Shown: positions 1 through 5,102 of the stretch, one piece after another
Position numbering within the stretch: the stretch's first letter is position 1
Layout of the letters: each line of letters begins with the position of its first letter
Assembly: GCA_016926135.1 (NCBI GenBank)
Contig: JAFGPH010000586.1
Coordinates: 1-5,102 of the forward strand
Direction of reading: 5' to 3'
Origin: Deltaproteobacteria bacterium
Lineage (GTDB): Bacteria; Desulfobacterota; DSM-4660; Desulfatiglandales; HGW-15
DNA length: 5,102 nt
The notes under the pieces: generated by a model
Databases searched by the model: none
The model's input: the letters and a program-made list of their open reading frames with translations, nothing else
Told to the model about the DNA's origin: nothing
Position numbers and translations under genes: made by a program

Positions 1-12
1 CAATCTCCTTTT
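1..12 (-). promoter_or_regulatory. Shine-Dalgarno site for a gene starting beyond the left edge
   Basis: Read on the minus strand, the last bases of the window are AAAAGGAGATTG, with the core AAGGAGA at 10-4. This is the strongest ribosome binding sequence in the window. Normal spacing of 5-9 bases would put a start codon a few bases past position 1, outside the window. The region lies about 50 bases downstream of the TetR stop at 62 with no convincing terminator between, so the unseen gene is probably cotranscribed with the regulator. The gene itself is not visible, so its product is unknown. Confidence 0.55.
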
Positions 13-61
13 CAAAGTCTGATGGTTTTTGCCCGGTGCGGGTCGACAGGCCTCCCCTCTT

Positions 62-742
62 TCAACGGGTCCCGTCCTGTAGTCCCAACCCCCTCAGAAT
101 GAATGCGGTCATGGAATCCAGATGTCGGTCATTCGTCTTTCCCTTGAGGTTCCATCCCCTCAAGGGCAGAAATACCATGAGGTAAGAAACCAGATTGGCA
201 AGGAAATCGACGTCGTCCTTGATTTTCGCCGACCGGGCGACATCCCTCAAGAGGCGACGCCAGAAGCCAACCACATTCTTGTCGTCCATTTCCAGGACGA
301 CACGGAGATGCCTTTTTTCCAGATATTGAGTTTCGGTGTAAACGAAGAAGAAGAGCTTCCTGTACTTCAGCGAGAATTCCAGGGTCAGGCGGACGGCCTT
401 GGTGAGCCTCTCCAGGCGATCCTGGATCTCCTCCACCCCGGATCTTATCAGATGCTCGTACCAGATCATCTGCATCTGCTTGTAGGTGAGAAACAGAACG
501 TCATCCTTGGAGGAGATGTAGTGGTAGAGCTGCCCCATGGACATCCCCGAGGCTATGGCGATTTCCCGAATGGTCGTCCGGTGATACCCTTTTTTGAAGA
601 ACAGGTGGCAGGCGGCATGGACGATCTGCTGATGCTTGGTGTCGATGAGATCGGCATCCTTTGCCGGGGAATAGACCAGGTCTTTCCCTGGTTCACGGCT
701 TGCTTTTTTCATGGGCCTCTTACTCTCCGGGGCAGGTTTCAT
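62..742 (-). CDS. TetR/AcrR family transcriptional regulator
   Basis: This 226-residue protein has the length and layout of a TetR-family repressor. A basic 35-residue leader precedes an N-terminal DNA-binding domain. Residues 38-83 (HQQIVHAACHLFFKKGYHRT, then TIREIA, ASGMSMGQLYHYISSKDDVL) match the family pattern: helix 1, a KGY(x)TT-like turn, then the helix-turn-helix ending in the typical LYHYxxSKDDL signature. Residues 90-220 are helical with several aromatic residues and form the ligand-binding and dimer domain, which is too variable to reveal the effector. The start at 742 is uncertain: no good Shine-Dalgarno precedes it, and Met11 (base 712) is an alternative with AAGAGG close upstream. 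A sigma-70-like promoter with a palindrome lies directly upstream, consistent with autoregulation. The neighbouring activase and thiolase make a CoA thioester a plausible effector, but that is inference from context. Family assignment is secure; target genes are not. Confidence 0.93.
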   Translation of the reverse strand: MKPAPESKRPMKKASREPGKDLVYSPAKDADLIDTKHQQIVHAACHLFFKKGYHRTTIREIAIASGMSMGQLYHYISSKDDVLFLTYKQMQMIWYEHLIRSGVEEIQDRLERLTKAVRLTLEFSLKYRKLFFFVYTETQYLEKRHLRVVLEMDDKNVVGFWRRLLRDVARSAKIKDDVDFLANLVSYLMVFLPLRGWNLKGKTNDRHLDSMTAFILRGLGLQDGTR

Positions 743-782
743 CGCGACCGTCAGGGTTCCTGATCATAGAGCAAGCGCTCGA

Positions 783-792
783 TTTATATAAA
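783..792. promoter_or_regulatory. Palindrome over the -10 box, candidate TetR operator
   Basis: The 10 bases tttatataaa form a perfect palindrome that contains the whole -10 hexamer of the tetR promoter. A second short inverted repeat, TCAGG-GTT-CCTGA at 751-763, lies in the leader. TetR proteins commonly bind palindromes overlapping their own promoters, so either could be the operator. An A/T palindrome can also arise simply from a TATATA -10 box, so the functional reading is tentative. Confidence 0.4.
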
Positions 793-814
793 CAGGATCC
801 CGGCCTGTTGTCAA
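785..814 (-). promoter_or_regulatory. Sigma-70-type promoter of the tetR gene
   Basis: On the minus strand a perfect -35 box TTGACA (814-809) is followed after 18 bases by TATATA (790-785), a close match to the -10 consensus. Transcription would begin near 778, leaving a leader of about 36 bases before the ATG at 742. The A/T-rich -10 region stands out in otherwise GC-rich sequence. The arrangement fits a promoter serving tetR and whatever follows it to the left. Confidence 0.7.
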
Positions 815-839
815 GGAGATTTCGTTCGTCGGTGAGAAG

Positions 840-858
840 CCCGGCCCTTGGGGCCGGG
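840..858 (-). terminator. GC-rich hairpin after the activase gene, possible terminator
   Basis: A perfect inverted repeat, CCCGGCCC (840-847) and GGGCCGGG (851-858) around a 3-base loop, lies 24 bases past the activase stop at 882. The RNA hairpin would be very stable and the position suits a terminator. Reading leftward, however, the following bases (GCTTCTCACC) are not a T tract, so this is not a classical intrinsic terminator. It may instead assist Rho-dependent termination, stabilise a 3' end or pause polymerase. Confidence 0.4.
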
Positions 859-881
859 TGGGTAAGGTGCACTTGAGTGCT

Positions 882-1664
882 TCAGGGCGAGACCGTGCCT
901 GCCGCAAGGATAGCGGCTCCCAGGGCGGCGGTCATGTGAGGGGAAGGAGGAACGGTAATCTCAAGGGGGTTCAGGTCCTGCAGGGCTTTGACCAGCCCCG
1001 GGTTTCTTGCGCCACCCCCTACGACGGCGAGATCCCCTTCGATGCCGAGCCTTTCCGCAAGAGAGTTGATCTGTGCTGCGAGGGCCCGGTGTACCCCTGC
1101 CAGAAGGTCTTCCTTGGCCACACCTTCCGCAATCCGGGATACCGCTTCGGACTCTGCAAAGACGGCGCATCCGGTATTGAATTCCACTTTTCGGGTCGAT
1201 TTCAGGGAGAGTTCACCCATCTCCTCAACCTTGATCTGGAGAACCTTGGCGATCACAGTCAGGGCTCTGGCACTTCCACCGGCGCATTTCCCGCTGAGGA
1301 CGAAGTGGACCACAGCGCCCCTGTCATCAATGCGAAAGGCCCTGCTGTAAAGGTCGCCCACATCGATGACGGTTCTCACCGAAGGAAAGAGGGAGAAGAC
1401 CCCCCTTCCGTGGCAGGAGATCTCGGGTTTGACTTCATCGGCGAAAGCGACCTGCTGGGCGCCATACCCGGTGGCTACGGTACGGGTGATATCTTGCAGG
1501 GTGAGGCTCGCCTTTCCGAGGAGGGCCTCCTTCATCTTTTCGGCGGTGAGTTTGAAATCCCCGCCTGAGGGGCATTCGAAGGTCTCTACCGTCGTCCCGC
1601 TTTCCATGAGGATCCCTTTGGAGGAAGCTGAACCAAGATCGATTCCGAGTGCATAGTTCTTCAT
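882..1664 (-). CDS. BadF/BadG/BcrA/BcrD-type ATPase, 2-hydroxyacyl-CoA dehydratase or benzoyl-CoA reductase activase-like
   Basis: Members of this ASKHA-fold family are ATP-driven electron donors. A homodimer shares one [4Fe-4S] cluster and passes low-potential electrons to 2-hydroxyacyl-CoA dehydratases or class I benzoyl-CoA reductases. With the ATG at 1664 the protein has 260 residues, the usual length for HgdC-type activators. Visible motifs are GIDLGSASSKG near 7-17 (phosphate-1 loop), ATGYG at 64-68, SCH at 83-85, KCAGG at 126-130, NTGCAVFAESE at 163-173 and VVGGGARNPG at 214-223. Cys127 and Cys166 sit where the cluster ligands of the family lie. Departures are VGDLY at 102-106, where the family usually has IGGQD, and SGKCAGGSA in place of NDKCAAGTG. 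An in-frame TTG at 1748 would add 28 residues, but the family begins close to the GIDLGS motif. No dehydratase or reductase subunit is in the window. The family is clear; partner and activity are not. Confidence 0.88.
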   Translation of the reverse strand: MKNYALGIDLGSASSKGILMESGTTVETFECPSGGDFKLTAEKMKEALLGKASLTLQDITRTVATGYGAQQVAFADEVKPEISCHGRGVFSLFPSVRTVIDVGDLYSRAFRIDDRGAVVHFVLSGKCAGGSARALTVIAKVLQIKVEEMGELSLKSTRKVEFNTGCAVFAESEAVSRIAEGVAKEDLLAGVHRALAAQINSLAERLGIEGDLAVVGGGARNPGLVKALQDLNPLEITVPPSPHMTAALGAAILAAGTVSP

Positions 1665-1694
1665 GGTTTCAAGTGCGTCCGCGAGAATGGGTAG

Positions 1695-1723
1695 TCTTTG
1701 CCTGCCCCGTCGGCCTATGTCAA
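1695..1723 (-). promoter_or_regulatory. Possible promoter of the activase gene
   Basis: A perfect TTGACA (1723-1718, minus strand) lies 54 bases upstream of the preferred ATG at 1664. The -10 position 17 bases on reads CAAAGA, a poor match, so only half of a consensus promoter is present and an activator might be needed. A start of transcription near 1690 would exclude the longer TTG-initiated reading frame. The surrounding CCTTGACA followed by AGGCCG also occurs at the tetR -35 region. Confidence 0.3.
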
Positions 1724-1766
1724 GGAAGAAAGCGCTTCGATGTTCCAAATGCCGTTAAGGACAAAC

Positions 1767-1780
1767 CGGGAGGATTCCCG
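1767..1780 (-). terminator. Small hairpin between glycine-zipper gene and activase, possible terminator
   Basis: Minus-strand CGGGA and TCCCG form a perfect 5-bp stem with an ATCC loop, 37 bases after the glycine-zipper stop. The bases that follow, GGTTTGTCCTTAA, are moderately T-rich. It could be a weak terminator separating the phosphate-transporter unit from the activase. The short stem and interrupted T tract keep confidence low. Confidence 0.3.
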
Positions 1781-1816
1781 TATGCTGAGCCCACCTTCCA
1801 GGAGGAGCTGGGGGGC

Positions 1817-2077
1817 TCATTGCCAGCCGATGGGGTCGTACCCCTTTTCACGCAGGCAGCGTTCCACAAAATTCTTTAGGACCGGGTCGGGGTCCCAGGA
1901 GTGCAGGATTGCATGGGTCAGGCCGACCGCGGCTCCTCCGGCGGCCCCTGCGGCTGTACCACGGCCCAGATTCCCCAGAACTGCGCCGGAAGCTGCACCC
2001 AGAGCGCCGCCGACAATCGCCTCTTCGGCCGTATGCTTTCGGGTTCGGATTGTATGGCATTCGGTCTTGTGCGTCAA
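1817..2077 (-). CDS. Small glycine-zipper protein
   Basis: This 86-residue protein is built around two perfect G-x3-G-x3-G-x3-G runs: Gly23, 27, 31 and 35, then Gly40, 44, 48 and 52. Such alanine-rich glycine zippers pack membrane helices and are typical of small envelope or outer-membrane proteins. The C-terminal tail, residues 65-86 (PVLKNFVERCLREKGYDPIG then WQ), resembles the conserved end of glycine-zipper family proteins found in many proteobacteria; that resemblance is from memory. No signal peptide or lipobox precedes the zipper. The only usable start is a TTG at 2077, because an in-frame TGA lies ten codons upstream. The N-terminus may therefore be shortened or replaced relative to secreted relatives. 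The gene begins 20 bases after the YkgJ stop and probably shares its transcript. The role is unknown, and a decayed fragment cannot be excluded. Confidence 0.68.
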   Translation of the reverse strand: MTHKTECHTIRTRKHTAEEAIVGGALGAASGAVLGNLGRGTAAGAAGGAAVGLTHAILHSWDPDPVLKNFVERCLREKGYDPIGWQ

Positions 2078-2097
2078 GGATACAACGAGTCGATCAT

Positions 2098-2781
2098 CTA
2101 TCTGTCACCCGTGATTGTGGTGAGAAAGCAGGATCCATCCGGTTCCAGGATCACCTTCAGTCCGAACCTGGAAATAGTCTGGATCATGGGCCTTCCGAAG
2201 ATGAAATCCATCTCGTCTGCATCGATACCCAGCTTTTCCGAAACAAAGGGGCGGATATGGAAGTCGAATCTCAAGACCTCCAGGACGGCCTTTACCGCGT
2301 CCTCACCTTCCCGTTGAATCCTTTTCACGAGATTCTCCAGACCCTCGTAACCGCATCTCCTCTCGTGCTCCGCCACGAGTCCCGTAAGGGGACCGGCAGG
2401 GAAGATGTCAGCCCTTGCCAGCTTCGGAGCCCGGTAGACTTCCATGAATTCGGCGGTGTCCCAGCACTTGAGCACACCACACTGCGCGGGCCTGTGGGGG
2501 TAAATGGTGCAGGCCTTCAGGGTATCGTCATAGAAGATGCAGGCCCCCCTGTCTCCGTCAACGCCCTTGATCTTGATCATTTCCCGGTCGGCAACCGCAA
2601 GGCGTCGGCCGATGTTGTCCCACACCCACTCTCCCCGGCGGATCGTGAAAAGGGCGCTTCTCCGGATCAGATCCTTCTCCAGGAGGGGCAGGTCCCGGAG
2701 ATGCAGGGAGGGGCTTGAGCGGAGGCAGCATTCCCCGCAGCGGATGCAGTGGGTTTTCGGGTTCTGATCCAGGGTTTCCAT
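2098..2781 (-). CDS. YkgJ family cysteine-cluster protein (putative Zn/Fe-chelating domain, UPF0153-like)
   Basis: This 227-residue soluble protein carries the cysteine pattern of the YkgJ/UPF0153 family, predicted to chelate zinc or an iron-sulfur cluster. An N-terminal CxxCxxCC is formed by Cys12, Cys15, Cys18 and Cys19. A second group follows: Cys81 (ACIFY), Cys91 and Cys101 in CTIYPHRPAQC, and Cys106. The segment C-x(2)-Y-x-x-R-P-x-x-C is the most characteristic family motif. Residues 130-227 are less distinctive and contain no transmembrane segment. The biochemical function of the family is not established; a role in metal handling or protein modification is only a prediction. The ATG lies three bases after the Na/Pi cotransporter stop with only a weak Shine-Dalgarno, so translation is probably coupled to that gene. 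Confidence 0.88.
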   Translation of the reverse strand: METLDQNPKTHCIRCGECCLRSSPSLHLRDLPLLEKDLIRRSALFTIRRGEWVWDNIGRRLAVADREMIKIKGVDGDRGACIFYDDTLKACTIYPHRPAQCGVLKCWDTAEFMEVYRAPKLARADIFPAGPLTGLVAEHERRCGYEGLENLVKRIQREGEDAVKAVLEVLRFDFHIRPFVSEKLGIDADEMDFIFGRPMIQTISRFGLKVILEPDGSCFLTTITGDR

Positions 2782-2784
2782 CGC

Positions 2785-4461
2785 CTATTTGACCCCGGCC
2801 ACGGCCTGGGCGACGTTGTAACAGTAATCACCCATTTTCTCAAAGACCGCGAGCATGTCAACCAGGATCAGGCCGGGGTCCACGGAGCAAGTTCCGCTCA
2901 GCAGGCGGTGGAGGTGGCTGCTCTTCATCTCGTGCCTCATGCCGTCAATGGCGTCCTCCATCTCGGTCGCCCTGGCCATGATCTCCTTGTCGTCCCGGCG
3001 GACCGCTTCCACGACAAGGTCCAGGAACTCCCTGACCCGTGTCGAAATTCTCTCATAGTCCCCAAGGGCTGATTCCGAGAAAGAGAGGTTCTGCTCGATG
3101 AGGTCCTCGATCAGGTGGGCAATGTGCTCCACCCCGTCCCCGATCCTTTCCAGGTTGTTGGCCATGCGCATCAAGGAGGCCACCTCCCTGGATTCTTCCG
3201 GCACGGTGGGGGTCTGCATCACCCGGACGAGATATTGGGTGATCTCCCGCTGGAGGAGGTCCAGGGCGTCTTCCCTCTTTCTCCACAGGGAAAGCTTCCT
3301 GGTCTCTCTCTGCTTGAGCGAACCGATCACATCCTGGTACATGACCTGCACGGCCTCCCCCATTCTCACGATTTCGGCCTTTGCCTGAGCGAGGGCGACC
3401 GACGGGGTATCGATGTATTTGAAGTCGATGTACTTGATGTGGTAGAGCTCATCGATGCTCGCTTCCTCCTTCCTTTGCGGTGTCAGCCATGCGGCCACCT
3501 TCACCAGGTAGGGAAGAACGGTGAGGAAGAAAAGGGCGTTGATGACGTTGAACAGGGTATGGGCGTTTGCCAGGTACCGCGCGATGTTCGGTCTCGCCCC
3601 CCCAAGGATCAAGTCGGCCGGGCCGGCTCCCATGATGCGACTTGTGATCCAGGTGGTGAGTTCCATGAAATGGGGGAAACACAGGACCATGTAGGTCACC
3701 CCGATCACGTTGAAGAGCGTGTGGGCCCTGGCGGTCCTGTGTGCGTTGACATTCGCCCCCACACTGGCCAGCTCCGCCGTGATGGTCGTCCCGATGTTGT
3801 CGCCGAGGATCAGGGCGACCCCGGTTCCGAGGTCCAGCAGCCCCTGGCTGGCGAGGGCCATGGTGATGCCCACGGTGGCGCTTGAGCTCTGAAGGATCAT
3901 CGTGAGGACGGTGCCGGCGAGGACGCACAGGAGGATGTTCCCGAGGTCGTCCGCCCTGAAGCGGGTAAAAAAGGCAATGAAGGCGGGATCCTCGCGCAGG
4001 GGCGCAAGGCCCGCCTTCATGAGGAACAGCCCGTAGAAAACCAACCCGAAGCCGAGAACCGTGTCCCCCACATGGATCCACTTGCGCCGGCCCGTGAAAA
4101 ACCTCACAAAGATGCCTGCGGCGATCGCCGGAAGGGCATATGCCTCGATGTTGAAGGCGATCAACTGGGCAGTCACGGTGGTTCCGATGTTCGCCCCAAG
4201 GATGACGCCGATGGCCTGCTCCAGCGTTATGAGGCCAGCGTTTACAAAGCCCACCAGCATAACGGTGGTGGCACTGGAACTCTGGATCACGCTGGTGACA
4301 AGACTGCCCACCCCGCAGCCTACCAGGCGGTTGCTGGAGACCATGCTCAGGAACTGGCGCATTTTTTTGCCGGCCATTCTCTGGAGTCCCTCGGACATGA
4401 TCTTCATGCCGTAGAGGAACAATCCGAGCCCGCCGAGGCATTGAGAGACGATGGTAACCAT
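2785..4461 (-). CDS. Na/Pi cotransporter family protein with C-terminal PhoU-like domain
   Basis: This 558-residue inner-membrane protein belongs to the PNaS family (NptA/YjbB-like), whose members move inorganic phosphate with sodium. The membrane part, residues 1-325, is an internal duplication. QSSSAT occurs at 60-65 and 191-196, each followed by a matching loop, GANIGTT at 89-95 and GDNIGTT at 220-226. These paired QSSS repeats form the substrate site in the family. A second repeated element, AHTLFN, occurs at 246-251 and 300-305. Residues 360-558 are a charged helical PhoU-like domain with the typical ANNLERIGD (434-442) and FEKMGDYC (540-547) signatures, which in PhoU proteins bind metal clusters and sense phosphate status. 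The length is normal for the fused type. The ATG at 4461 has AGAGG seven bases upstream and directly precedes the first hydrophobic helix. In YjbB-like relatives phosphate export has been reported, so the direction of transport is open. Confidence 0.93.
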   Translation of the reverse strand: MVTIVSQCLGGLGLFLYGMKIMSEGLQRMAGKKMRQFLSMVSSNRLVGCGVGSLVTSVIQSSSATTVMLVGFVNAGLITLEQAIGVILGANIGTTVTAQLIAFNIEAYALPAIAAGIFVRFFTGRRKWIHVGDTVLGFGLVFYGLFLMKAGLAPLREDPAFIAFFTRFRADDLGNILLCVLAGTVLTMILQSSSATVGITMALASQGLLDLGTGVALILGDNIGTTITAELASVGANVNAHRTARAHTLFNVIGVTYMVLCFPHFMELTTWITSRIMGAGPADLILGGARPNIARYLANAHTLFNVINALFFLTVLPYLVKVAAWLTPQRKEEASIDELYHIKYIDFKYIDTPSVALAQAKAEIVRMGEAVQVMYQDVIGSLKQRETRKLSLWRKREDALDLLQREITQYLVRVMQTPTVPEESREVASLMRMANNLERIGDGVEHIAHLIEDLIEQNLSFSESALGDYERISTRVREFLDLVVEAVRRDDKEIMARATEMEDAIDGMRHEMKSSHLHRLLSGTCSVDPGLILVDMLAVFEKMGDYCYNVAQAVAGVK

Positions 4462-4498
4462 GGTGGAGCCTCTGTTTCAGGTCCTTCCCATTGCGCTC

Positions 4499-4554
4499 AG
4501 AACAAGAACCAGAAAGGCCACCCTGCCCTCAGGTGAACTGGGAGCAGAGTGGCC
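4499..4554 (-). terminator. Intrinsic-type terminator after the thiolase gene
   Basis: An interrupted inverted repeat pairs GGCCAC (4516-4521) with GTGGCC (4549-4554). It continues inward after one mismatch with CTGC (4523-4526) against GCAG (4544-4547) and a few more C-G pairs. On the minus strand the stem is followed at once by TTTCTGGTTCTTGTTC, a T-rich run in a GC-rich setting. It lies about 50 bases past the thiolase stop and 38 bases before the transporter ATG, so it should end the thiolase transcript and separate the two units. Confidence 0.6.
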
Positions 4555-4569
4555 TGATTTGCCCCGGAA

Positions 4570-4583
4570 GCCGGGTGCCCGGC
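4570..4583. repeat. Perfect 14-bp inverted repeat downstream of the thiolase
   Basis: GCCGGG and CCCGGC flank a two-base centre 20 bases after the thiolase stop. As RNA it would form a 5-bp stem with a 4-base loop. No T tract follows on the minus strand. It may add to the terminator at 4499-4554 or be a chance GC-rich palindrome. Confidence 0.35.
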
Positions 4584-4602
4584 CCCTTCGACGTTCGATG
4601 CG

Positions 4603-5102
4603 CTAGCTCACCTTGAGGATGATAGCAGCCGCCGTATCCCCGGCCGCACAACCGGTCCACAGGCCGTAGCCACCGCCCAGCATGACGACTTCCTCGATCA
4701 TTTCGGCAATCAACCTGCCCGCGGTGGGCCCCTGGGGATGCCCGTAGACGAGAGAGCAGCCGTAGTTGTTCATCTTCATGACATCGTTTCCCATCTTTCT
4801 GGACATGTAGATGTCGTTTACGATGAAGGGGTTGTGAGTCTTGATGGCCTTTATATCGGAGATCTTAAGCCCTGCATCCTTGAGCGCCATTTCCGATGCC
4901 GGAACAGGGGCGGCGGCCATGAAACCCCTCTTGGCCCTGGAGAACCCGTAGGAGACGATCTGGATCTCCACTTTGGGGTCTGCACTGAGCGCCTTGGCCT
5001 TGTCCCGGGTGGTGATGATGAACCCACAGTTGCCGTCCGCAGGATGGGTCTGGGCGCCGAAACTGATCACGCCGCCCGGTTCCACAGCTTTCAGCTTGGC
5101 CA
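4603..5102 (-). CDS. Thiolase family protein (acetyl-CoA acyltransferase-like), C-terminal part
   Basis: The reading frame runs off the right edge with about 165 codons visible, roughly the last 40 percent of a thiolase. Thiolases catalyse CoA-dependent cleavage or condensation of 3-oxoacyl-CoA. Numbering from the GTG codon at 5085, which is internal rather than a start, the thiolase landmarks appear in order. A PADGNCG segment at 15-21 corresponds to the usual NASGxxDGA region. HNPF at 84-87 lies where biosynthetic thiolases have NEAF. GHPQGPTAGR at 115-124 corresponds to GHPxGxTGAR with the catalytic His116, and GCAAGDTAA at 145-153 holds the second catalytic cysteine, Cys146. The nucleophilic cysteine of the N-terminal half is outside the window. 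The HNPF motif and C-terminal GGGYGLWTGCAAGD pattern point to a divergent thiolase group, which I associate from memory with anaerobic Desulfobacterota and related bacteria. The substrate cannot be told from this fragment. Confidence 0.88.
   Translation of the reverse strand, partial: AKLKAVEPGGVISFGAQTHPADGNCGFIITTRDKAKALSADPKVEIQIVSYGFSRAKRGFMAAAPVPASEMALKDAGLKISDIKAIKTHNPFIVNDIYMSRKMGNDVMKMNNYGCSLVYGHPQGPTAGRLIAEMIEEVVMLGGGYGLWTGCAAGDTAAAIILKVS

Noticed and set aside
13..61. Terminator after tetR
   Set aside because: A 4-bp CCCG/CGGG stem is present, but on the minus strand it is followed by an A-rich rather than T-rich run, so termination is not supported.
122..763. Long plus-strand open frame opposite the TetR gene
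   Set aside because: It lies antisense to a clear TetR protein, has no recognisable domain and reads as a low-stop GC-rich shadow.
1665..1748. N-terminal extension of the activase from a TTG at 1748
   Set aside because: The added 28 residues precede the conserved GIDLGS start region and have no family resemblance, and a candidate promoter element falls inside them.
1848..2060. Alternative frame starting with ATG over the glycine-zipper gene
   Set aside because: It is Arg-rich and lacks the G-x3-G pattern and the tail motif seen in the frame at 1817-2077.
1909..2718. 269-codon plus-strand open frame
   Set aside because: It is antisense to the YkgJ and glycine-zipper genes and shows no domain or credible composition; the minus-strand proteins have clear motifs.
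3115..3885. Plus-strand open frame of 256 codons
   Set aside because: It is antisense to the Na/Pi transporter, rich in His, Gly and Asp, and shows no family pattern.
3449..4441. 330-codon minus-strand open frame overlapping the transporter
   Set aside because: It is an alternative frame inside the transporter gene. It is Arg/His/Pro-rich, as expected for a frame shadow, while the other frame encodes the conserved QSSSAT repeats.
4462..4515. Promoter for the Na/Pi transporter
   Set aside because: A promoter is expected between the terminator and the ATG, but no convincing -35/-10 pair or -24/-12 element could be found.
1..5102. CRISPR array, tRNA, rRNA, insertion sequence or phage genes
   Set aside because: No direct-repeat array, cloverleaf-like sequence, transposase or integrase motif, or long terminal inverted repeats were seen on either strand.

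Overview
The window reads as ordinary chromosomal DNA from a GC-rich bacterium. Every convincing gene lies on the minus strand, so transcription runs right to left. The gene types are a CoA-thiolase variant, an HgdC/BcrA-D-type iron-sulfur activase, a TetR regulator, a Na+/phosphate symporter with a PhoU-like tail, and a YkgJ cysteine-cluster protein. Together they suggest an anaerobic member of the Desulfobacterota/Deltaproteobacteria with acyl-CoA or aromatic-CoA metabolism. That assignment rests on gene content and family resemblance, not on a marker gene.

Layout in order of transcription, right to left. (1) 5102-4603 is the C-terminal part of a thiolase-family protein that enters from beyond the right edge. 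It is followed by a hairpin plus T-rich stretch at 4499-4554 that should end its transcript. (2) 4461-2785 is a Na/Pi cotransporter-family protein with a C-terminal PhoU-like domain. Three bases separate it from 2781-2098, a YkgJ-type cysteine-cluster protein, and 2077-1817 is a small glycine-zipper protein just after that; these three look like one transcription unit. (3) 1664-882 (possibly from 1748) is a BadF/BadG/BcrA/BcrD-type activase. It keeps the two cluster-binding cysteines but has altered nucleotide-site motifs. (4) 742-62 is a TetR/AcrR-family regulator behind a near-consensus sigma-70 promoter whose -10 lies inside a perfect 10-bp palindrome. (5) The leftmost bases hold a strong Shine-Dalgarno sequence, so another minus-strand gene should start just outside the window, probably cotranscribed with the regulator.

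The thiolase, activase and TetR regulator would fit a locus for acyl-CoA metabolism. The phosphate transporter, YkgJ protein and glycine-zipper protein between them look like housekeeping or envelope functions. No mobile element, CRISPR array, tRNA or rRNA was seen. No clearly new multi-gene system can be supported. The most distinctive items are the divergent activase motifs, the tetR promoter/palindrome, and the short glycine-zipper protein without a secretion signal.
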